A stretch of 64,000 nucleotides of DNA from Streptomyces brasiliensis (GTDB lineage Bacteria; Actinomycetota; Actinomycetes; Streptomycetales; Streptomycetaceae): the NCBI RefSeq assembly GCF_014647875.1, contig NZ_BMQA01000008.1:287002-351001 (forward strand), given 5' to 3'. Under the pieces are notes generated by a model that did no database searches, was not told the DNA's origin, and saw nothing but the letters and a program-made list of their open reading frames with translations. A program made the translations under genes and the position numbers. Position 1 is the first letter of the stretch. The number at the start of each line of letters is the position of its first letter. This document shows positions 56,098 through 64,000 of the stretch, in pieces.

Positions 56098-56787
56098 TCA
56101 GCTCGGTCCGGCCTTGTAACCGACACCACGGACGGTCACGACGATCTCCGGACGCTCCGGATCCTTCTCGACCTTGGAGCGCAGTCGCTGCACATGCACG
56201 TTCACCAGACGCGTGTCGGCGGCGTGCCGGTAGCCCCAAACCTGCTCCAGGAGCACCTCACGCGTGAACACCTGCCACGGCTTGCGGGCGAGCGCGACGA
56301 GCAGGTCGAACTCCAGCGGCGTCAGCGCGATCGACTGACCGTCCCGCTTCACGGAGTGCCCGGCCACGTCGATGACGAGGTCACCTATGGCGAGCTGCTC
56401 CGGCGCCGGCTCCTCCGACCTGCGCAGCCGCGCCCGGATGCGGGCGACCAGCTCCTTCGGCTTGAACGGCTTCACGATGTAGTCGTCGGCACCCGATTCG
56501 AGGCCCACCACCACGTCGACGGTGTCGCTCTTGGCCGTGAGCATCACGATCGGCACCCCGGACTCGGCGCGGATCAGCCGGCACACCTCGATGCCGTCCC
56601 GGCCGGGCAGCATCAGGTCCAGCAGCACCAGGTCGGGTTTGGTCTCACGGAAAGCGGCCAGCGCCTTGTCACCGTCGGCTACGAAAGACGGCTCGAAACC
56701 TTCACCACGCAGCACAATTCCGAGCATCTCGGCCAGTGCGGTGTCGTCGTCGACGACAAGGACTCGTCCCTTCATAAACGACATCAT
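56098..56787 (-). CDS. mtrA: Response regulator MtrA
   Basis: A 229-aa OmpR/PhoB-type regulator. The REC domain has VLVVDDD (13-15), phospho-acceptor D57 in LVLLDLMLPG, and the Lys in DDYIVKPF. The C-terminal winged helix is LTPLEFDLLVALARKPWQVFTREVLLEQVWGY and VNVHVQRLRSKVE. The start is ATG 56787 (MMSFMKGR), with ATG 56784 and 56775 as weaker options. First gene of mtrA-mtrB-lpqB. In Streptomyces MtrA represses development and antibiotic genes and acts on wall metabolism. Confidence 0.97.
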   Translation of the reverse strand: MMSFMKGRVLVVDDDTALAEMLGIVLRGEGFEPSFVADGDKALAAFRETKPDLVLLDLMLPGRDGIEVCRLIRAESGVPIVMLTAKSDTVDVVVGLESGADDYIVKPFKPKELVARIRARLRRSEEPAPEQLAIGDLVIDVAGHSVKRDGQSIALTPLEFDLLVALARKPWQVFTREVLLEQVWGYRHAADTRLVNVHVQRLRSKVEKDPERPEIVVTVRGVGYKAGPS

Positions 56788-56935
56788 CCCATTCTCATAA
56801 CGGTGAAGGCGCCACAGGTGAGCAGGGTCACCGACCAGTGACGATAGTCGTACGGGCCGGTTACTGTCTGCCCTCACACGGCTGAGTCCCTGGCATCGTG
56901 CCGTAGGACCGGCCGTCCCGGTCCGCTCACCGGCC

Positions 56936-56951
56936 GGCAGGACTGCCTGCC
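56936..56951 (-). terminator. Weak hairpin after mtnA
   Basis: GGCAGG-actg-CCTGCC lies 26 bases after the mtnA stop on the minus strand. It is short, so it is only a possible terminator; some read-through into mtrA is conceivable. Confidence 0.35.
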
Positions 56952-56976
56952 AGTCCCGCAAGCCGGCTTCGGCCCG

Positions 56977-58119
56977 CTAGTCGACCGTGGCCCGACGCGA
57001 GCGCTCGAACAACTCCGCGAGGCCCTCCGCCGTCACCGGCGACACCGCGCCCTCCTCGGTGACGATAGCCGTCACCAGCTCGGGCGGCGTCACGTCGAAC
57101 GCCGGGTTGTAGGCCTGCGTGCCCAGCGGCGCCACCGGAACTCCGCCCACCGCGCCCGCCGCAGCGCCCTGCGGCACGGTCACCTCGGTCACCTCGTACC
57201 CGGGACGCTGCTCGACCTCGATGGCCGCCCCGTCCGGCGTGTCCGGATCGACCGTCGTCACCGGCGCCACCACGATGAGCGGCACATGGTGGTATCGCGC
57301 AAGCACCGCGAGCGGATAGCTCCCCACCTTGTTCGCCACCGACCCGTCGGCGGCGATGCGGTCCGCCCCGATCAGCACGGCGTCCACCTCCCCGGCCGCG
57401 AACAGCGAACCGGCCGCGTTGTCGGTGAGCAGGGTGTAAGACATGCCGCTGCGGGCCGCCTCGTAGGCCGTCAGGCGTGCGCCCTGCAGGAGCGGACGCG
57501 TCTCGTCCACCCACAGACGCCGCAGCCGCCCGGCCCGGTGTGCGTGAAGCGCCACGGCGAACGCCGTGCCCTCCCCGCCCGACACCAGCGATCCAGTGTT
57601 GCAGTGGGTGAGGATCCGGTGCCCGCCGCCGGGCAGCAACTCGTCCAGGAGCGCCAGCCCGTGCTCGGCCATACGGACACTGGCCTCGGCGTCCTCCCGG
57701 TGCAGCGCCCGCGCCGCGGCAAGCGCCGCCGCGGCCGCATCCTCCGGCTCTCCGCTCCGCGCAAGCGCCGCCCGGTGAGCGGACTGCGCCCTGCGCACGC
57801 CGACGGAGAGGTTCACCGCCGTGGGCCGGGCGCTCTGAAGCGCCTTCGCGGCCTCGTCCACGTCGAAGCCCCGTACGGCGGCGAGCGCGACGCCGTAGGC
57901 CCCCGCGATGCCGAGCAGCGGCGCCCCCCGCACGGCAAGGGAACGGATCGCCTCGACCAGCGCCGAAGCATCCGTGCACACCAGCTCGACCTCCTCGGCC
58001 GGCAGCCTCGTCTGGTCGAGAAGGACCAGAACAGGGCCTTCAGGCGGTTCCTCCCATCGGATCGCGGGAATGTCGGTCGGCCGTATGTCCTCGCCGGTTT
58101 GCGCCTGCTGATCAGCCAT
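56977..58119 (-). CDS. mtnA: S-methyl-5-thioribose-1-phosphate isomerase
   Basis: A 380-aa cytosolic enzyme of methionine salvage, converting 5-methylthioribose 1-phosphate to the ribulose form. The catalytic Cys is in RILTHCNTGSL and the catalytic Asp in VLIGADRIAADGSVANKVGSY. The N-terminal SLAVRGAPLLGIAGAYG is the family signature. It belongs to the eIF2B-like fold, but the GADR and THCNTG motifs favour MtnA. ATG 58119 starts the protein. No other salvage gene is adjacent. Confidence 0.93.
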   Translation of the reverse strand: MADQQAQTGEDIRPTDIPAIRWEEPPEGPVLVLLDQTRLPAEEVELVCTDASALVEAIRSLAVRGAPLLGIAGAYGVALAAVRGFDVDEAAKALQSARPTAVNLSVGVRRAQSAHRAALARSGEPEDAAAAALAAARALHREDAEASVRMAEHGLALLDELLPGGGHRILTHCNTGSLVSGGEGTAFAVALHAHRAGRLRRLWVDETRPLLQGARLTAYEAARSGMSYTLLTDNAAGSLFAAGEVDAVLIGADRIAADGSVANKVGSYPLAVLARYHHVPLIVVAPVTTVDPDTPDGAAIEVEQRPGYEVTEVTVPQGAAAGAVGGVPVAPLGTQAYNPAFDVTPPELVTAIVTEEGAVSPVTAEGLAELFERSRRATVD

Positions 58120-58259
58120 GCGGTCAGTCTGCCCCCTACCCCTCGGACAATTGAAGGTGTGCAGCCGATACCGCGGCCGGTCCACGGTTGACCACCCCAT
58201 GGCACGATGGCTGCCAACCTGCAGTCGCGCCCGCGGACGGGCACCGTGAAGGAGCTTCG

Positions 58260-59603
58260 ATGACAGACACTCCGGGCTGGGCCTCGCCCGGATCCGCCCC
58301 GTCGGACGGGCAGAACCCCGGCGCGTCCGGGCCTGCAGAGCCGGCCGATCGGCCCGGCCCCGCACAGCCTGCCGAGCAACCGGGCGCGGATCCGCAGGAC
58401 GCCGGTTCGAAGTGGTCCCACCAGCAGCCGCCACCCGGCCAGTGGTCCGCGCCCACAGGCACCCCGGGCCAGGCACCGCCGCCCCCACCGCCCGGTCCGG
58501 GCTGGAGCGGCCAGAACCCCGGTGGTGGTTACGGAGGTCCCGGCGGTTACGGCGGCGGTGGATACGGCGGTCCCGGCGGTTACGGAGCCTGGGGCGGCGG
58601 CTGGGGCGGTCCTCCGCCCGCGGCCAAGCCTGGCGTGATCCCGCTCCGCCCGCTCGGCGTGGGCGAGATTCTGGACGGCGCCGTCTCCACCATGCGCACC
58701 TACTGGCGCACGGTCCTGGGCATCTCCCTGACCGTCGCGGTCGTCACGGAGCTCGCCACCATCCTCTTCCAGGGCTTCGTCCTGAACGACGCAGCGACCA
58801 GCGAATCGCTCAACGATCCAAGTGCCACCTTCAGTGAGGTGGCACGCGCCCTGGGCGAGACCCTGCTCGGTTCCCTCGCCGTGGTCCTGATCACCACGAT
58901 CGGCACGATCATCGCGACCGCGCTGCTGACGACGGTGACCAGCCGCGCCGTGCTCGGCAAGTCCGTGACCATAGGCGAGGCCTGGCGGGACGCCCGCCCT
59001 CAGGTCCTCAAACTGTTCGGCCTGGTTCTGCTGCTGCCGCTCATCGCATTGGCCGTGGTGCTCGTCGGTGCGCTGCCCGCCATCATCGTGGCAGTGGCCG
59101 GCGGACCGGGCGGCGCCGTCGCCGCGCTCGCCGTCATCGGCATCCTCGGTGCAGTCGTCGTCGCGATCTGGCTCATGGTCCGCTTCTCGCTGGCCTCGCC
59201 CGCGCTGATGCTGGAGCGTCAGGGCATCTTCAAGTCGATGAGCCGCTCCACGAAGCTGGTCCGCGGCTCCTGGTGGCGGGTCTTCGGCATCCAGTTGCTC
59301 GCCGGAATCATCGCCAACATCGTGGCGTCGATCATCGTCATCCCCTTCGCCGTACTCGCGGCCGCACTCAGCGGCGACGGCTTCTCCGGCTTCCTCAATG
59401 GGACCGGCAACGTCGGCTGGACCTTCCTCATCATCAGTGGCATCGGCTCGGTGATCGGCTCCACGATCACGTTCCCGATCACCGCGGGCGTCGGCGTGCT
59501 CCTCTACATCGACCAGCGCATCCGCCGCGAGGCCCTCGACCTCGAACTGGCCCGCGCCGCCGGCGTCCAGGGCTACGGCACCGGCGCCACCCCGAGGAGC
59601 TGA
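58260..59603 (+). CDS. Polytopic membrane protein with Gly/Pro-rich cytoplasmic head
   Basis: A 447-aa protein. The first 120 residues are Pro/Gly/Gln-rich with GGYGGPGG repeats, then IPLRPLGVGEILDGAVSTMRTYWRTVLGISL begins a six-helix membrane domain (the glycerophosphoryl diester phosphodiesterase membrane-domain type). LMLERQGIFKSMSRSTKLVRGSWWRVFG is a conserved amphipathic loop. ATG 58260 has GAAGGAG upstream. First gene of a five-gene operon with MoxR and DUF58; a membrane-complex component is likely (inference). Confidence 0.8.
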   Translation: MTDTPGWASPGSAPSDGQNPGASGPAEPADRPGPAQPAEQPGADPQDAGSKWSHQQPPPGQWSAPTGTPGQAPPPPPPGPGWSGQNPGGGYGGPGGYGGGGYGGPGGYGAWGGGWGGPPPAAKPGVIPLRPLGVGEILDGAVSTMRTYWRTVLGISLTVAVVTELATILFQGFVLNDAATSESLNDPSATFSEVARALGETLLGSLAVVLITTIGTIIATALLTTVTSRAVLGKSVTIGEAWRDARPQVLKLFGLVLLLPLIALAVVLVGALPAIIVAVAGGPGGAVAALAVIGILGAVVVAIWLMVRFSLASPALMLERQGIFKSMSRSTKLVRGSWWRVFGIQLLAGIIANIVASIIVIPFAVLAAALSGDGFSGFLNGTGNVGWTFLIISGIGSVIGSTITFPITAGVGVLLYIDQRIRREALDLELARAAGVQGYGTGATPRS

Positions 59604-59607
59604 TGCC

Positions 59608-60390
59608 GTGATCTTGGCGGGGGGAGTTCTCAAAACGGCGCCGACGCTGTCACGCGCCGCCGGCTCGGCCGTACGAAGCCTGCTGCGGGTCGGCGACGCC
59701 GCTGTCCTGTCGCCGGCACGCTCCGGCGGCGAACCGCCTGTCACCATCCCGCGCGACCCCGCGCGGGATGCGGCACGGCGCGAGCTGTCCAAGCGGATGT
59801 ACCACGAGAACGACCCCGGCCTGGTCCAACGTGGCCTGAACGCCTTCTGGGACTGGCTCGACAGGGTCCTCGGCGCCGCCGCGTCCGCGACGCCCGGCGG
59901 AACGCTCGGCCTGGTCGTCGTGGTCCTGGCCGTCGTCGCCGTCCTGGCCGCCCTGTGGTGGCGCCTGGGCACCCCGCGCCGCCAACCCTCCTCCGCACCC
60001 GCCCTGTTCGACAACCGCCCCCGCAACGCCACCGAACACCGAGCAGCCGCCGAGGCACACGCCGCCCAGGGCCACTGGAACCAGGCCGTCCAGGAATGCA
60101 TGCGCGGCATCGTCCGCGCCCTCGAGGAACGCGCCCTGCTCGACGTCCGCCCCGGCCGCACCGCCGACGAGGCGGCAGGCGAAGCCGGCCGCGCCCTGCC
60201 CTCGCACACGGACCGGCTACGTGCGGCGGCCCGGGAGTTCGACGACGTGACGTACGGCGGGCGCATGGCGAGCGAGCAGTCGTACCACCGCATCGCCGAA
60301 CTCGACCGCGACCTGGAGCGCACCAAGCCGGTCCTCGCGAGCAGCAGCCACAGCACGGCCCACCGCACCGACCAGGGGGCCGTCGAATGA
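59608..60390 (+). CDS. DUF4129 domain membrane protein
   Basis: A 260-aa protein with one clear central membrane segment (LGLVVVVLAVVAVLAALWW) and a C-terminal DUF4129 domain. The domain contains AEAHAAQGHWNQAVQECMRGIVRALEERALLD, RTADEAA and FDDVTYGGR. Such domains commonly accompany MoxR/DUF58 and transglutaminase-like proteins. GTG 59608 follows GAGGAG by eight bases and lies 4 bp after the previous stop. It overlaps the next gene by 4 bp. Confidence 0.85.
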   Translation: MILAGGVLKTAPTLSRAAGSAVRSLLRVGDAAVLSPARSGGEPPVTIPRDPARDAARRELSKRMYHENDPGLVQRGLNAFWDWLDRVLGAAASATPGGTLGLVVVVLAVVAVLAALWWRLGTPRRQPSSAPALFDNRPRNATEHRAAAEAHAAQGHWNQAVQECMRGIVRALEERALLDVRPGRTADEAAGEAGRALPSHTDRLRAAAREFDDVTYGGRMASEQSYHRIAELDRDLERTKPVLASSSHSTAHRTDQGAVE

Positions 60391-61583
60391 CCGCCGGAGC
60401 CACGCTCCCGTCCACCTCGGTCTCGCCCACCGCCCGCCAGGTCTGGACCCGTGCGCGAAGCATCCTCGCGGCTCTCGTGCTCCTCCTCGTGGGGGCCGTA
60501 GCCATCGCCGTCGTCCGCTCCGATGCCCGGCACGGCGCCCTCGACCCGCGCTCCGCCGACCCCTACGGCAGCCGGGCCGTCGCCGAGCTCCTCTCCGACC
60601 GCGGAGTGTCCACGCGTGTGGTCACCACCCTGAATGGGGTCCGCGCCGCGGCAGGACCCGACACCACTCTGCTGGTGGCCGCACCCGACCTGCTCACACA
60701 CCGCCAGCAGACCGCGCTCCACGCCGCGACCGCCCGATCCGGCGGGCGCACCGTCCTCGTGGCCGCCAGCAACTGGTCCGTCGAACGGCTCGCCCCCGGC
60801 GTCACCGCCGACCCTGCCACCAGCCTCGGCTCGACGCTCTCCCCCGACTGCCCCCTGCCTGCCGCCCGGCGCGCGGGCAGCGCCGACACCGGCGGCATCC
60901 GCTACACCACCAGCCACCTCGACGCGGACGAGTGCTACCCCAGCGAGCGGCTCGCCACCCTGGTGCGCGTCCCCGCGGCCTCGCGAGGCGGCGACACCGT
61001 GGTCCTCGGCGCGCCCGACATCCTCTACAACAAGCGCCTCGACAAGCAGGGCAACGCCTCGCTCGCCCTCCAACTGCTCGGCTCCCGCCCGTATCTCGTC
61101 TGGTACCTCCCCTCGCTGTCCGACACCTCGGTCCCCACCGCCGACGACCGGAAGGGCTTCTTCGACCTGCTCCCCTCGGGCTGGCTGTGGGGCACGCTGC
61201 AGCTCTTCATCGCGGCAGCCGTCGCGGCCCTCTGGAGGGCACGCCGGCTGGGCCCCCTGGTGCCCGAAAAACTCCCCGTCGCGATCCGTGCCTCCGAAAC
61301 CGTCGAAGGCCGCGCCCGCCTCTACCGCAAGGCCGATGCCCGCGACCGGGCCGCCGGCGCTCTTCGCTCCACCACGCGCATCCGCCTCGCCCCCCTCATC
61401 GGCGTCCCCGTCTCCCAGGCGCACGCGCCCGAGGCCCTGCTCCCCGCGCTGTCCACGCACCTCCACAGCGACGGACAGAACCTGCACTCGCTCCTCTTCG
61501 GACCGCCGCCCGGCGACGACGCGGCCCTCATCGCACTCACCGACCAACTCGACGCCCTCGAAAGAGAGGTACGCCGTTCATGA
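60387..61583 (+). CDS. DUF4350 domain membrane protein
   Basis: A 398-aa protein. An N-terminal membrane helix (ILAALVLLLVGAVAIAVV) is followed by an extracytoplasmic DUF4350-like domain (DPYGSRAVAELLSDRGVSTRVV, TLLVAAPDLLT). A second helix, LWGTLQLFIAAAVAALWRARRLGPLVPE, precedes a cytoplasmic tail of about 100 residues. The ATGA overlaps at both ends show tight translational coupling. It likely belongs to the membrane complex served by the MoxR ATPase (inference). Confidence 0.83.
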   Translation: MTAGATLPSTSVSPTARQVWTRARSILAALVLLLVGAVAIAVVRSDARHGALDPRSADPYGSRAVAELLSDRGVSTRVVTTLNGVRAAAGPDTTLLVAAPDLLTHRQQTALHAATARSGGRTVLVAASNWSVERLAPGVTADPATSLGSTLSPDCPLPAARRAGSADTGGIRYTTSHLDADECYPSERLATLVRVPAASRGGDTVVLGAPDILYNKRLDKQGNASLALQLLGSRPYLVWYLPSLSDTSVPTADDRKGFFDLLPSGWLWGTLQLFIAAAVAALWRARRLGPLVPEKLPVAIRASETVEGRARLYRKADARDRAAGALRSTTRIRLAPLIGVPVSQAHAPEALLPALSTHLHSDGQNLHSLLFGPPPGDDAALIALTDQLDALEREVRRS

Positions 61584-62572
61584 TGGCCCCGACCACTGAC
61601 AACGCCGGGTACGCCGGGGACCCGGGCAACGCCCGGGCCTCCCTGGAGTCCCTGCGCGCCGAGATCGCCAAAGCCGTGGTCGGCCAGGACCCCGCCGTGA
61701 CCGGCCTCGTCGTCGCCCTCCTCTGCCGCGGACACGTACTACTGGAAGGAGTCCCCGGGGTCGCCAAAACGTTGCTCGTCCGGACTCTCGCCTCCGCACT
61801 CGAACTCGACACCAAACGCGTCCAGTTCACCCCCGACCTCATGCCGAGCGACGTGACGGGTTCGCTGGTCTACGACACCCGCACCGCCGAGTTCTCCTTC
61901 CAGCCCGGCCCGGTCTTCACCAATCTTCTCCTCGCCGACGAGATCAACCGCACCCCGCCGAAGACCCAGTCGTCCCTCCTCGAAGCCATGGAGGAACGCC
62001 AGGTCACCGTCGACGGCACACCCCGCCCCCTCCCCGAGCCGTTCCTGGTCGCTGCGACCCAGAACCCGGTCGAGTACGAGGGCACGTACCCCCTCCCCGA
62101 AGCCCAGCTCGACCGCTTCCTCCTCAAACTGACGATCCCCCTGCCCTCCCGTGAGGACGAGATCGACGTCCTCACCCGACACGCCGAGGGCTTCAATCCG
62201 CGCGACCTGCGAGCCGCCGGCGTACGCCCCGTCGCAGGGCCCGCCGACCTCGAAGCCGCCCGCGCTGCGGTCGCCAAGACCGCCGTCTCTCCCGAGATCA
62301 CCGCCTACGTGGTCGACATCTGCCGTGCCACACGCGAATCCCCCTCGCTCACTCTGGGCGTCTCCCCGCGCGGCGCCACCGCCCTGCTGGCCACCGCACG
62401 TGCATGGGCCTGGCTGACCGGCCGCGACTATGTGATCCCCGACGACGTGAAGGCGCTGGCCCTGCCCACTCTCCGCCACCGCGTACAGCTGCGCCCCGAG
62501 GCCGAGATGGAGGGCGTGACGGCCGACTCCGTCATCACCGCGATCCTCGCCCACGTCCCGGTCCCCCGCTGA
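61580..62572 (+). CDS. MoxR-family AAA+ ATPase
   Basis: A 330-aa AAA+ chaperone-like ATPase. Walker A is LLEGVPGVAKTLLVRTLA, Walker B LLLADEINRTPPKTQSSLLEAMEERQV, and sensor 1 lies in FLVAATQNPVEYEGTYPLPEAQLDRF. MoxR proteins typically act with von Willebrand-like DUF58 partners to assemble or activate membrane or secreted complexes. ATG 61580 overlaps the previous stop; ATG 61583 is also possible. It overlaps the next gene by one base (TGATG). Confidence 0.95.
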   Translation: MMAPTTDNAGYAGDPGNARASLESLRAEIAKAVVGQDPAVTGLVVALLCRGHVLLEGVPGVAKTLLVRTLASALELDTKRVQFTPDLMPSDVTGSLVYDTRTAEFSFQPGPVFTNLLLADEINRTPPKTQSSLLEAMEERQVTVDGTPRPLPEPFLVAATQNPVEYEGTYPLPEAQLDRFLLKLTIPLPSREDEIDVLTRHAEGFNPRDLRAAGVRPVAGPADLEAARAAVAKTAVSPEITAYVVDICRATRESPSLTLGVSPRGATALLATARAWAWLTGRDYVIPDDVKALALPTLRHRVQLRPEAEMEGVTADSVITAILAHVPVPR

Positions 62573-63882
62573 TGGCCCTCACCGGACGCGCCGCCCTCCT
62601 CGCGGCCCTCGGATCGATCCCCATCGGCATCTGGGAACCCAGCTGGACGGGCATCCTCGCGGTCAACGGCCCGCTGGCCCTCGCCTGTGCCTGCGACTTC
62701 GCCCTCGCCGCACCCGTACGACGCCTGGTCCTGACCCGCTCCGGCGACACATCCGTACGCCTGGGCGAACACGCCGACGTCACGCTCACGGTCACCAACC
62801 CGTCCCGCCGCCCGTTGCGGGCCAGACTGCGGGACGCCTGGCCACCGAGCAGTTGGCAGCCCGGCACGGGGATCGAGGCCTCCCGTCACCGACTCGCCGT
62901 GCCGCCCGGCGAACGCCGACGCGTGACGACACGCCTGAGCCCCACGCGCCGCGGCGACCGGCAGGCCGACCGCGTGACCGTCCGCTCCTACGGCCCCCTC
63001 GGCCTCTTCACTCGTCAGGGCACCCACAAAGTGCCCTGGACAGTGCGGGTTCTGCCCCCGTTCACCAGCCGCAAGCATCTCCCGTCGAAACTCGCTCGTC
63101 TGCGTGAACTCGACGGCCGCACGAGTGTGCTGATCCGAGGCGAAGGCACCGAGTTCGACAGCCTGCGCGAATACGTCCCCGGCGATGACACCCGTTCCAT
63201 CGACTGGCGCGCCACGGCCCGCCAGACAACAGTCGCCGTACGCACCTGGCGCCCTGAACGAGACCGCCACATCCTCCTGGTCCTCGACACCGGCCGTACG
63301 TCGGCCGGACGCGTCGGCGACTCACCACGCCTGGACGCCTCCATGGACGCGGCCCTCCTCCTTGCGGCACTCGCGTCCCGGGCAGGCGACCGCGTCGACC
63401 TCCTGGCATACGACCGTCGAGTACGCGCCCTGGTGCAGGGCCGCACGGCACGCGATGTCCTCCCGGGCCTGGTCAACGCGATGGCCACACTCGAGCCGGA
63501 ACTGGTCGAGACGGACGCACGCGGGCTCACGGCCACGGCGCTCCGCACGGCGCCTCGCCGGTCTCTGATCGTGCTGCTGACGACCTTGGACGCCGCTCCG
63601 GTCGAAGAGGGCCTGCTGCCCGTGCTCTCACAACTGACCCAGCGCCACACGGTGCTAGTCGCATCGGTGGCCGATCCGCACATCGCCAGCATGGTGACCG
63701 CCCGTGGAAATGCCGATGCGGTGTACGAAGCAGCAGCGGCCGCTCAGGCACAGGCGGAACGTCAGCGCACCGCGGAGCAACTTCGCCGGCATGGCGTGAC
63801 GGTTGTCGATGCGACACCGAGCGAACTGGCGCCGGTATTGGCGGATGCTTACCTGGCTTTGAAGGCGGCGGGTCGGCTGTAA
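62572..63882 (+). CDS. DUF58 (von Willebrand factor A-like) protein
   Basis: A 436-aa protein. Two N-terminal hydrophobic segments (residues 5-45) precede a beta-rich region. The DUF58 signature EFDSLREYVPGDDTRSIDWRATARQTTVAVR comes next, and the vWA-like domain begins ILLVLDTGRTSAG with a MIDAS-like DTGRTS in place of DxSxS. Last gene of the operon within the window. It is the expected partner of the adjacent MoxR. Confidence 0.93.
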   Translation: MALTGRAALLAALGSIPIGIWEPSWTGILAVNGPLALACACDFALAAPVRRLVLTRSGDTSVRLGEHADVTLTVTNPSRRPLRARLRDAWPPSSWQPGTGIEASRHRLAVPPGERRRVTTRLSPTRRGDRQADRVTVRSYGPLGLFTRQGTHKVPWTVRVLPPFTSRKHLPSKLARLRELDGRTSVLIRGEGTEFDSLREYVPGDDTRSIDWRATARQTTVAVRTWRPERDRHILLVLDTGRTSAGRVGDSPRLDASMDAALLLAALASRAGDRVDLLAYDRRVRALVQGRTARDVLPGLVNAMATLEPELVETDARGLTATALRTAPRRSLIVLLTTLDAAPVEEGLLPVLSQLTQRHTVLVASVADPHIASMVTARGNADAVYEAAAAAQAQAERQRTAEQLRRHGVTVVDATPSELAPVLADAYLALKAAGRL

Positions 63883-63955
63883 CCCTGCCCTTCATTTCCA
63901 GGAGGCGGAGGGGCGGTCTGGCCCCGAGCCTTGAATTGGGCCCTAGACGCAGAAA

Positions 63956-63980
63956 ACCCCCGTGCCAAAAGCACGGGGGT
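63956..63980 (-). terminator. Intrinsic terminator, canonical on the minus strand
   Basis: ACCCCCGTGC (63956-63965) pairs with GCACGGGGGT (63971-63980) around CAAAA. On the minus strand the stem is followed by TTTT, so it probably terminates a gene lying beyond the right edge. It may also stop the plus-strand MoxR operon, ending 74 bases after its stop. Confidence 0.8.
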
Positions 63981-64000
63981 CTCCACACAATTTGTTCGGC

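Noticed and set aside
57813..61547. A 1244-codon minus-strand open frame
   Set aside because: Runs antisense through three well-supported operon genes and into mtnA out of frame.
61590..61602. TTGTCAGTGG on the minus strand inside the MoxR start
   Set aside because: Within coding sequence, no TANNNT at the right distance and no minus-strand gene downstream.
63898..63950. tRNA fragment near the right edge
   Set aside because: The sequence lacks a recognisable T-loop GGTTCGA-type motif and cloverleaf stems; only the terminator hairpin is convincing.

Overview
The window is chromosomal DNA of a Streptomyces-type actinomycete. GC is very high with strong third-position GC bias, GTG starts are frequent, and the gene order is a conserved Streptomyces core: prfB, two Hanks-type kinases, wall-polymer genes, ohrA/ohrR, NAD-glutamate dehydrogenase, secA, hpf, comF, lpqB-mtrB-mtrA, mtnA and a MoxR/DUF58 operon. 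I see no rRNA, tRNA, insertion sequence, prophage or CRISPR array. The two window ends cut prfB at the left and leave a terminator at the right.

Layout. 1-8.4 kb: prfB (partial), a 26-bp tandem repeat array, kinases pkaB and pkaA, and a divergent FHA/FtsK-like ATPase. 8.5-12.2 kb: a CUT1 sugar ABC importer without its own ATPase; one permease carries a large extracytoplasmic insertion. 12.3-20.4 kb: three tandem two-domain transferases (GT2 plus TagF-like) and a GT-C membrane protein. 20.4-21.5 kb: the ohrA/ohrR peroxide switch. 21.4-24.6 kb: two polyprenyl-phosphosugar type GT-C proteins. 24.7-26.7 kb: an internally deleted galE, an ADP-ribosylglycohydrolase and a TetR regulator. 27.0-34.8 kb: the TagG/TagH exporter, a fourth TagF-like transferase, a GT2 enzyme and a GT-C protein. 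34.9-39.9 kb: the 180-kDa-type NAD-glutamate dehydrogenase. 40.5-49.7 kb: small housekeeping genes, secA, an AlkX/YcaQ-type DNA glycosylase and an orphan response regulator. 49.9-58.1 kb: hpf, comF, lpqB, mtrB, mtrA and mtnA on the minus strand. 58.2-63.9 kb: a tightly coupled five-gene membrane/MoxR operon.

How it works together. The 12-34 kb stretch reads as a wall-glycopolymer island: four TagF-like polymerases/transferases, a TagGH exporter and four GT-C enzymes, with ohrA/ohrR inserted in the middle. The exporter appears to be controlled by the divergent TetR protein through five copies of a 15-bp operator (core ACGAAACGGTTTCGT). Two genes, the YcaQ-type glycosylase and a HAD hydrolase, carry matches to the RecA-independent DNA-damage promoter (TGTCRGTG-N8-TANNNT), each placed so that the transcript would be leaderless. 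MtrA-MtrB-LpqB and the kinase/FHA group add envelope and division signalling.

The best leads are the five-operator TetR-TagGH circuit, the two damage promoters, the paralogue-specific changes at a catalytic histidine in the TagF family, and the permease insertion. None is proven by sequence alone.
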